Below, piece after piece: positions 59,401-64,000 of a DNA stretch of 64,000 nucleotides (its first letter is position 1; the number at the start of each line of letters is the position of its first letter). This DNA comes from Prosopocoilus inquinatus (taxonomy: Eukaryota > Arthropoda > Insecta > Coleoptera > Lucanidae): NCBI GenBank assembly GCA_036172665.1, contig CM069877.1, positions 13,908,501 through 13,972,500 of the forward strand, given 5' to 3'. The notes beneath the pieces are model-generated. The model searched no databases, was not told where the DNA came from, and saw only the letters and a program-made list of their open reading frames with translations. The position numbers and the translations under genes were made by a program.

Positions 59401-62400
59401 TTTTATCTTCAATATTGATCGCCTTTTGTTATTGTTTTTATTTCTTATTTGTTTATCTTGTTTGTTTGTTTATTTATTCGTTTTATTTCCTTTGATTTGT
59501 TTTTATGTTTCAATGATCAATTTATCATCTATTCTTTTTGTTGTTTGTTTTATTTTACTCAATGTGACATGATTTTATTTTCTAATACTTAATTGAACGT
59601 CTTTTTTTATTAGATTTAGGGCTTAGTTTGTTTTATATTTGAATCCCGATTTGACTTATTAGTTAGCTTTACACAATTTTTATTTTCGTCCTTACTTCAT
59701 CGGCGACCGTCTGTTGTTTTTGTTTTATTCTATTTGACTTTATTTTGTATTTGAATTATCAATTTGATTCTCTTTTGTTTTTTTTGTTCAAACTTTCGGT
59801 TAAAAATCTATACTTTTGATTCGATTTGACCTACTTACTTTCTAATTACTTTTCTTTGTTCAAACTTTCGGTTAAAAATTCTTCTATACTTTTGATTCGA
59901 TTTGACCTAGTTACATTTATGGGATTTTTGAATAAACCACAAAAAGTTTTTTTTTTGATTTATTCATTACTTCCTCTCTGTAATAGCAAGGAGTCTCATT
60001 TTCAACATCGATCGCCTTTTGTTTTTGTTTTTATTTCTTATTTGTTTATCTTGTTTGTTTGTTTATTTGTTCGTTTTATTTTCTTTGATTTGTTTTTATT
60101 TTTCAATGATCAATTTATCATTTATTCTTTTTGTTGTTTGTTTTATTTTACTCAATGTGACATATTTTTTAATACTTAATTGAACGTCTTTTTTTATTAG
60201 ATTTAGAGCTTAGTTTGTTTTATATTTGAATCCCGATTTGACTTATTAGTTAGCTTTACACAATTTTTATTTTCGTCCTTACTTCATCGGCGACCGTCTG
60301 TTGTTTTTGTTTTATTCTATTTGACTTTATTTTGTATTTGAATTATCAATTTGATTCTCTTTTGTTTTTTTGTTCAAACTTTCGGTTAAAAATCTATACT
60401 TTTGATTCGATTTGACCTACTTACTTTCTAATTACTTTTTTTTGTTCAAACTTTCGGTTAAAAATTCTTCTATACTTTTGATTCGATTTGACCTAGTTAC
60501 ATTTATGGGATTTTTGAATAAACCACAAAAAGTTTTTTTTTTGATTTATTCATTACTTCCTCTCTGTAATAGCAAGGAGTCTCATTTTCAACATCGATCG
60601 CCTTTTGTTTTTGTTTTTATTTCTTATTTGTTTATCTTGTTTGTTTGTTTATTTGTTCGTTTTATTTTCTTTGATTTGTTTTTATTTTTCAATGATCAAT
60701 TTATGATTTATTCTTTTTGTTGTTTGTTTTATTTTACTCAATGTGACATGATTTTATTTTTTAATACTTACTTGAACGTCTTTTTTTATTGAATTTGAGC
60801 TTAGTTTGTTTTACATTTGAATCCCGATTTGACTTATTAGTTAGCTTTACACAATTTTTATTTTCGTCCTTACTTCGTCGGCGACCGTCTTTTGTTTTTG
60901 TTTTATTCGATTTGACTGTACTATTTTATGTTTATTTGGATAATAATCAATTGCTGTCTTTGTTTTCTTTCATTCGATAATATTGATATCAATCAAATAT
61001 TGATATCGGTATTATGTCGCTTAAATAAATTATCTTAATTTATAACTTTGACTTCTAGTTTTCATTATTCTTTGTTGATTATTTTCAGGAATTTACTTAT
61101 GTGTTTATTTCTATAATTATTAGGTATTGTTTTCTAATAATTATATTGCTCATCAAATGAACCGGGCCACTTAAAAAAAATTAGATTAAATGAGAAAAGA
61201 ATTAATATAATAATTCGTTCGAAATGTTTTAGGGGTCCACTTCATTTCTTTAACTATTTTTTCTCACTCTCACATTTATACTTTTACAATTAATATGTAT
61301 TAATTGCATGATTTATATTAAATATGTTCTATTGTTGGTTAAGTAGCAGAACAGCTTGGCTGAACTTTAGCAACAAATAAAGACGTTTATTATGTATAAA
61401 ATAAATGTGTTTATTATGTATATTTATTATTATTATTTATTGAGCAGTATATCATCACAAAGACAGAAGCATTTGCTTTTATTTTAGTTATTTATTGTTA
61501 TTTAACAGAAAAGTTGACTATTTATGAAGTATAATGCTGGTAATCGTAGTTTTAATATGATTTTATTTCAATAAAAGACTGATTTTCTGTCTGGAAGCAT
61601 TTCTTGTACCATTGCTCCTGTCTTTTGTACTACATAATCATATTTATTTTAATACCGAAAAATACCGAAACCCCGGAATCCCGGTATTTTAAATGTAAAT
61701 ATCGAATGAATACCGGTATTGTAAAAATGCGCCGGTATTCCATGCCCTAACTGAGCGTAGTAAAGATTAATTGCAAAGCGTGTCGCGTACAAACTTTTAT
61801 TTTCACCTTCACATCGTGATTTTTAATTAATTTACTTTAATTTTTTTATGAAAACGGTTTTTTTTTTTAATTTCTAGCTGTACGTTGTCTTGGTATGTAA
61901 TCAGATAATCTGCTTTCTGCAAGCTTGTAATATTTTACAGGTCTTTTATACAAGCCCGTAAAATTTTACAGGTCTATTCGAGTAATTTACCATTTACTTG
62001 GTTACTAGAAACAACAAAATTGACCTGTAAACTCTCATTTACTAAGAAGGTGGAAATAAAACTAATTACCACTCCGTCATTCTATCTGACTTATTTTCAA
62101 TAATATTTAATGATGACTTGAGTTTTTCTCTCTTCCTGATAGAATTATTCGTTTACAGAATTCTTGTTTGAGATTTATTTATGGTATTAGCAAGTACAGC
62201 AGAATATCGCGTGGTCTGACTTGGGCTGGCTGGTTTAATATGTCCAAGACAGCTGAGTTACATTCTTTGATTTTCTATCATAAAATAATTGTTTATAAAA
62301 AACCCAGTTACCTATCATAAAATTGTATTTAGAACACATGTGCATAATATTAATGTTAGATATAAGGGCTTATTAGCTCCTCCAGTTCATCACTTTGAGA

Positions 62401-63594
62401 TATTTAAGAGATCTTTCAGATATGACGTCGTTAAACTGTTTAATTCTCCTCTGCCTGTTTTGCGTTCTATGTCTCCACCACTGTTTACCCGTCACCTACG
62501 AAGATATTTACATAACTCCGCAAGACTAGTCTGAATTCGAATTTTGTCCTTTAGTATGATTTAAATTTATCATCACTTAACAATGAACATAGTTAATATT
62601 CCTTTACATAAACTTCATTAATATACATATTTATCTTTTTTAAACATTTTTCATTAGACTAGTCTGTGTAACATGTTGTTATTACTATAATTTCACTCAG
62701 TCATTTATTTATCTTTTTAAGTTTATTTAATATATTTTTTTCTTTAAGTCCAACAAGAGGTAGAGCACCTACATTCTAAGTAGCTGATACTTGAACTTTT
62801 TGGCAGCATACAAGTATAGTTATATTTACTTTATATCTGTTTATTTGTATGCATGTTGTCAATAAATAGCTATTATTATTATTATTATTACTATTATTAC
62901 AGGAAAAACATTCAAGGATTTAGACAGAGCCATTTCGATATCGAGCTGCACGAAAGCGCCCTGCCGCTTAAGGAAGAAGACGCAGGTTGGAATCGAGATG
63001 AAATTCACTCCAGGTAGGTACGTAAAATGAAAAGAGAGTTGGAAGGACCAAAATTACTGACCTTAATAAAAAAAATGAGAGAAGAGAGGGGCACGTGTAT
63101 GCAACGACTATGACACGTCAATTTGTTTACACAAAAGGATTGGAGGACAAAAACAGCAACAGCCAGATGTGGCGATATGGGACGCGCGAGCTGACCCCAC
63201 TCCACCACAGACCTTCTCAGTGAGACATTTCTGATTTTATTCTCTTCTTCCGTCATCGTCTTCCTTCTCATTTCTTATCCTTTTCTGCCTTTTCCTATTT
63301 TTCATCCTGAAACCTTGGGCCCTCTAATTTAATTGGTTTGCATCGTCTCTTTTTCTGTCTTCTTCCTCTTTTGTAATCGTCGATTGTTTTGCAGAGACGG
63401 AAGTTAAGAGGCTGACCAACACCGTCTACGCCAACATAGTCGGCATTCCCTTCCCCTTCATCGGAGTGGACAACACCAACGCCTGTCCATTCGTGTACGA
63501 AGCTGATGGAATCACCAAAGCCAACTGCCCTCTGCAAGCAGGAAAGGAGTACGTTTACAAGAACAAAATCGACGTCTTGGAAATTTACCCAAGG
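32388..63594 (+). CDS. NPC2-like (ML-domain) secreted sterol/lipid-binding protein, partial
   Basis: Exons 32388-32466, 62903-63013 and 63395-63594 join in phases 1, 1 and 0 to give 130 residues; the last exon lies beyond the window. Residues 1-16 are a signal peptide (MRAVFVLFVLCGLSCA). Cysteines at 24, 42, 47, 94 and 108 fit the six-cysteine ML fold, with the sixth expected in the missing exon. Hallmarks are SSCTKAPC, VGIEMKFTPE, ANIVGIPFPF, NACPFVY and CPLQAGKEY. NPC2-type proteins bind sterols and other lipids in the lysosome or hemolymph; insect members may also carry odorants or immune ligands. The first intron is about 30.4 kb and full of mobile elements, unusual for a gene of this size. 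The next donor at 63595 is GTTAGT. Confidence 0.85.
32535..32557 (+). repeat. (GTTT)n microsatellite
   Basis: About six GTTT units in the first part of the NPC2-like intron 1. Nothing else was recognised from 32467 to 33342. Confidence 0.8.
33401..34146. mobile_element. TA-flanked TIR element, 746 bp, nested
   Basis: Termini CAACTAATTAAAGGGCCAC and (reverse complement) CAACTAATTAAAGGGCCACC, with TA at 33399-33400 and 34147-34148. The arms continue through atggggatctcgt and aagatggttaaatt. An inner inverted pair (tatggacgctacc near 33510) adds a second stem. It interrupts the left arm of the 33343-34665 element. Confidence 0.7.
34164..34190 (-). ncRNA. Hammerhead-like core, left arm copy (candidate)
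   Basis: On the minus strand CTGAAGA is followed by a CAGC/GCTG stem and then GAAA. An extra U sits between CTGAAGA and the stem, which departs from a canonical core. The mirror copy is at 34570-34596. Confidence 0.25.
34570..34596 (+). ncRNA. Hammerhead-like core, right arm copy (candidate)
   Basis: CTGAAGA, a six-pair stem (GGCAGC with GCTGCC, loop ATA), then GAAA. The following sequence forms a possible stem III (ATAC with GTAT). Stem I pairs poorly within this copy but would pair with sequence flanking the mirror copy. Confidence 0.3.
35285..35408. mobile_element. PIF/Harbinger-like MITE, 124 bp, TAA TSD
   Basis: TIRs CGGTCGTTTTCACAAACAG and (reverse complement) GGGCCGTTTTCATAATCAG, then gactttaa on both arms. 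TAA lies on both sides (35282-35284 and 35409-35411). Confidence 0.6.
35561..35760 (+). mobile_element. tRNA-derived SINE copy 2
   Basis: Begins aaacggtccaggtgataagg. The B-box-like GGTTCGCACT is at 35608-35617, and the shared body ggtggtcggtatccacttc and cccttcagtgttgga follows. It ends in an A-rich aataaataaatatg tail. It is the better preserved of the two copies. Confidence 0.65.
36887..37432. repeat. Inverted repeat of 545 bp with hammerhead-like motif in its spacer
   Basis: The left arm (ggaacaccctgtattc, then gaacaccaaattctaaata and aagagttattgcgatattt) and the right arm (ending tacaggatgttcc) are inverse copies of about 130 bp. The loop holds 37061-37085. Confidence 0.65.
37061..37085 (-). 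ncRNA. Hammerhead-like core (candidate)
   Basis: On the minus strand CTGATGA, a short stem (GCC with GGC, one possible extra wobble pair) and GAAA. Then TCGCT pairs with AGCGA 23 bases on, a plausible stem III. Upstream sequence resembles that at 38549-38575 (both have a ttctg before the core). Stem I was not found. Confidence 0.4.
38549..38575 (-). ncRNA. Hammerhead-like core, degenerate (candidate)
   Basis: On the minus strand CTGACGA is followed by a GCCC/GGGC stem closed by a G-U pair, then GAAG instead of GAAA. The missing final A would be expected to impair a hammerhead. It shares the ccccaaataggg loop with 23788-23814. Confidence 0.3.
38683..38953. mobile_element. Tc1/mariner-type MITE, 271 bp
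   Basis: Termini CACTGATCGGCAAAAAAC and (reverse complement) CACTGACCGGCAAAAAAA, with TA at 38681-38682 and 38954-38955. It has no ORF. Confidence 0.75.
40095..40240. mobile_element. Small palindromic MITE candidate
   Basis: Inverted arms around ttgtataaaatttg and caaaatttatacaa, with a central accatggtaacct segment. A diverged relative sits at about 57655-57790 (aatggtaacct, atttatgcaa type arms). The ends are not well fixed. Confidence 0.45.
40642..42148. mobile_element. Long-TIR element, 1,507 bp, TA-flanked
   Basis: Arms of about 440 bp (40642-41082 and 41707-42148) are inverted copies with few mismatches. Termini CAGTGTGGTCCATTTTTGAT and CAGTGCGGTCCATTTTTGAT (reverse complement), with TA at 40640-40641 and 42149-42150. 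The ends and TA suggest a Tc1/mariner-related non-autonomous element. The same 77-residue frame appears on both arms as a consequence of the inversion. Confidence 0.8.
42531..42650. repeat. Perfect 54-bp inverted repeat with 12-base loop
   Basis: The left arm 42531-42584 and right arm 42597-42650 are exact reverse complements over all 54 bases. The loop is ttttactatttt. The arms begin ttcactcttgcccgatg. Confidence 0.95.
42964..43100. repeat. Inverted repeat with CTGACGA...GAAA centre
   Basis: Arms share aaaaagttttttt, gaaacggacaaa and gggaaaa. Between them lie CTGACGA (43023), a CTATT/AATAG stem and GAAA (43050-43053). Arm relatives are at 23478-23697 and 42650-42745 (a gttgagtg motif in each). 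Confidence 0.6.
43545..44720 (-). pseudogene. Non-LTR retrotransposon (Jockey/CR1 group), 3' half
   Basis: The minus-strand frames, with shifts, read GLLGPILFIIFYLF, the SYADDVSI catalytic box near 44560, then the C-terminal region DGNLKWESRINSLKK and YFNSVMTYGILFWG. The 3' end near 43550 has AATAAA and a (TAC)n-like tail. Stops and frameshifts make it a pseudogene. A 50-bp internal duplication lies at 44383-44480. The 5' half continues at 46008 beyond the mariner. Confidence 0.75.
44723..46005 (+). mobile_element. Full-length mariner element, 1,283 bp
   Basis: TIRs CGTGGGCTGCTGGAAAA at the left and the same at the right (reverse complement), extended by (a/g)ttttctgg with one mismatch. TA lies on both sides (44721-44722 and 46006-46007; the flanks read TATA, so ends could shift by 2 bp). 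It is inserted in the LINE copy 43545-46545. Length and single-ORF layout are typical of mariner. Confidence 0.9.
44896..45948 (+). CDS. Mariner transposase, intact ORF with first catalytic Asp lost
   Basis: The 350-residue frame is of normal mariner length. The N-terminal DNA-binding region has an HTH-like SSVYNWFAKFQRG and the GRPST linker; the WIPHNLTEAQ motif precedes the catalytic core. The D,D34D triad should be in TGDE, HHDN and NDF. Residue 160 is Gly (codon GGC at 45373-45375) where the family has Asp. Asp252 (HHDNASSH) and Asp287 (NLTPNDF) are kept with the right spacing. The enzyme would therefore be expected to be inactive, although DNA binding could remain. The full-length frame with matching TIRs suggests a young copy. 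Confidence 0.9.
   Translation: MEISRENFRAMIFYDFKCGLTPKQCLDRLHLAFGDEAPSKSSVYNWFAKFQRGRISISDEFREGRPSTSVVATNVDAVREMLERDRHVTYREIQASLRIHMKAIHQILHNHLNVRKLCSPWIPHNLTEAQKQGRVKLCEEMLKKFNIGRSNLVYNIVTGGETWIYSYEPESKQQFTVWVFQNEPKPRKVVRSRNAAKQMIACFFSLTGHVATVALEDRKTVNADWYTTICLPEVIDQIRRNNRNRRIILHHDNASSHAARQTVDFLSNKNVKLMTHCPYSPNLTPNDFCLLPNIKNKMRSERFSSAEAAVEAFRTLVSEVSYLEWKTCFRNWFERIQKCIDVKGEYFEKQ
46008..46545 (-). pseudogene. Non-LTR retrotransposon (Jockey/CR1 group), 5' part of RT
   Basis: The minus-strand frame reads LANGQFPDDLKISKVIPLHK, then DIKNYRPISIL (RT block 1-2), decayed sequence, then DLSKAFDLVNHTLL (block 3) up to the mariner. No endonuclease domain was seen, so the copy is 5'-truncated. From 46546 to 49044 I see no gene; a 60-bp inverted motif of ggatgttccatt type lies near 47828-47885. 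Confidence 0.75.
49045..49165 (-). pseudogene. Short LINE reverse transcriptase fragment
   Basis: The minus strand reads QGSILGPVLFLLFISDLPN, the block before the YADD box of Jockey/CR1-type RTs, and then decays. Directly outside is ttgcaaatcgtttttgattg, which also occurs near 23850-23870. Confidence 0.7.
49798..51990 (-). pseudogene. Second non-LTR retrotransposon (Jockey/CR1 group), RT region
   Basis: The minus-strand frames, top down: KSEWVTDEIIQKGNFLRDLS; SSKRTSGYDGIPSTIL; KLAKVIPFFKSKGSKFDITN; YRPISLLSIFSKVFEKL; CQHGFIKDRSTESAI; FDLSKAFDTLDHQILL; SILGPLLFIIYVNDL; CQYDDDTSCI, where YADD is changed to YDDD; and TSFIQSTLSYGLIFWG. It ends in a TAA repeat near 49800. Frameshifts at several points show it is dead. 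It lacks an endonuclease domain and is probably 5'-truncated near 51990. It is not the same copy as 43545-46545. Confidence 0.8.
52400..52458 (-). mobile_element. hAT-like terminus
   Basis: On the minus strand the end starts TAGGGATTGTAATACCGG and continues ggtaaac and gatttac repeats. This is a hAT-type YARNG start, but no partner or TSD was found. Nothing else was recognised from 51991 to 54716. Confidence 0.35.
55615..55640. repeat. (TA)n microsatellite at an insertion point
   Basis: About 13 TA units end exactly where the 55641-57636 element begins. A shorter TA run continues on its far side (57637-57648). Confidence 0.9.
55641..57636. mobile_element. Inner foldback, 1,996 bp, inserted in (TA)n
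   Basis: Termini CCGGCTGTTTCAAATTGGGT and (reverse complement) CCGGCTATTTCAAATTGGGT, with TA flanks. Arms of about 500 bp (to about 56140 and from about 57140) keep a 61-residue frame on each (55887-56072 + and 57205-57390 -) because they are mirror images. In each arm attctgct pairs with agcagaat, and a CTGATGA...GAAA motif follows (55930-55955 -, 57322-57347 +) with a weak three-pair stem. Confidence 0.8.
59035..60970. repeat. Tandem repeat, about 590-bp period, about 3.5 copies
   Basis: The landmark gaatcccgatttgacttatt lies at 59115, 59641, 60228 and 60819, with spacings 526, 587 and 591. The copies from 59641 on are nearly identical. Units are T-rich and contain catcggcgaccgtctgttg and ctcaatgtgacat blocks. 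Long F/L-rich frames inside (59826-60179, 60412-60792) are repeated shadows. From 58554 to 59034 nothing was recognised. Confidence 0.9.
61660..61750 (-). mobile_element. hAT-like terminus rich in accgg
   Basis: Minus-strand start TAGGGCATGGAATACCGG, then further ataccgg and ccggaatcc blocks, resembling 52400-52458. The partner end was not found. From 60971 to 61659 nothing else was recognised. Confidence 0.35.
62110..62900 (+). pseudogene. LINE 3' end (Jockey/CR1 group) abutting NPC2-like exon 2
   Basis: The + strand translation with one frame change reads LQNSCLRFIYGISKYSRI, then FNMSKTAELHSLIFYHKI and FKRSFRYDVVKLFNSPLP, the C-terminus of Jockey/CR1-type RTs, ending with a stop at 62532-62534. 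A 3' UTR follows. The tail caataaatagc plus (TAT)n runs to 62900, immediately before the AG at 62901-62902. The copy is 5'-truncated. Confidence 0.75.
62903..63594 (+). CDS. NPC2-like exons 2 and 3
   Basis: Exon 2 (62903-63013) encodes residues 27-64, KTFKDLDRAISISSCTKAPC to MKFTPE. Exon 3 (63395-63594) encodes residues 64-130, TEVKRLTNTVYANIVGIPF to KIDVLEIYPR. Donors are GTAGGT and GTTAGT. The intron between them is 381 bp. The GC content of these exons stands out from the AT-rich surroundings. Confidence 0.85.
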
Positions 63595-63794
63595 GTTAGT
63601 ATCAGTATCAACACCGACATTAGTTACTTGATGTTAAATTAAAAGAAGACCTAGGATAATTTGGGATAATTGGGAACTTGCCGCGACTACACATGTTAGT
63701 CCTTGTATTGTTTTGTTCAAGAAATCGAGTCCATGATGAATGATGACCGACCACGTTCTAGCTTTTGTTTTATCCAAGCAATCGCAGACATTTT

Positions 63795-63890
63795 TATTCC
63801 ATTTTTTCTTCTTCCTTTGCTTTTTCTTCTTTTTTTCTTCTTCCTCTTCTTTTTTTCCTTCTTATTTTTCTTCTTCCTTTTTTCTTCTTC
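63795..63890 (+). repeat. (TTC)n/(CTT)n pyrimidine tract
   Basis: A run of about 95 bases that is nearly all C and T in the intron after NPC2-like exon 3. It produces a false hydrophobic frame on one strand and a lysine-rich one on the other. The window ends before the next exon. Confidence 0.9.
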
Positions 63891-64000
63891 AATTAAAAAC
63901 AAAAATTTTGATGTTTGAATTAATGATCGATCATCGGTCGCCGCTCGCGTTTGTTTTCTGCAAGAAATCACGTCCTGACCATTGGCCGCCGTTTATATTC

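Noticed and set aside
59357..60792. Hydrophobic frames resembling membrane proteins
   Set aside because: T-rich tandem repeat; the same frame recurs in each 590-bp unit with stops and length changes.

Overview
The window looks like AT-rich, repeat-dense insect nuclear DNA. Three arthropod-type genes lie on the + strand with GT-AG introns: the 3' end of an AA15-type lytic polysaccharide monooxygenase, a sugar-clade gustatory receptor, and the first exons of an NPC2-like secreted lipid-binding protein. A beetle is my best guess from this gene set and from the transposons, but the sequence does not prove it.

Layout. 103-473: last two exons of the AA15 gene. 474-12129: about 11.6 kb with no recognised gene, holding a purine-rich tandem array, a 140-bp tandem repeat, a SINE, small TIR elements, a solo LTR and a hAT element filled with 180-bp repeats. 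12130-31720: gustatory receptor in eight recognised exons whose phases all agree; three large introns hold Penelope fragments, a chain of nested DNA transposons, LTR candidates, a hAT, a Mutator-like element and a large foldback. 31721-32387: short intergenic stretch with a poly(A) signal and a TATA box. 32388-64000: NPC2-like gene whose first intron is about 30.4 kb, filled with inverted-repeat elements, two LINE remnants, a mariner with a full-length ORF but a lost catalytic aspartate, a 590-bp tandem array, and a LINE 3' end touching the exon 2 acceptor.

Mobile-element ends could be fixed in many places by matching terminal inverted repeats (TIRs) to target-site duplications (TSDs). Several are nested, which gives relative ages. 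Two patterns recur. First, non-autonomous DNA transposons carry tandem arrays inside perfect or near-perfect TSDs (9328-10963, 13541-15971, and less regularly 25249-26745). Second, long inverted-repeat elements are abundant, and several loci carry a hammerhead-ribozyme-like core (CTGANGA, small stem, GAAA). The second pattern is the most promising lead, but complete ribozyme folds were not established by eye.

The three host genes are not a functional pathway as far as the sequence shows; they are neighbours. No tRNA or rRNA gene, CRISPR array or prokaryotic feature was seen.
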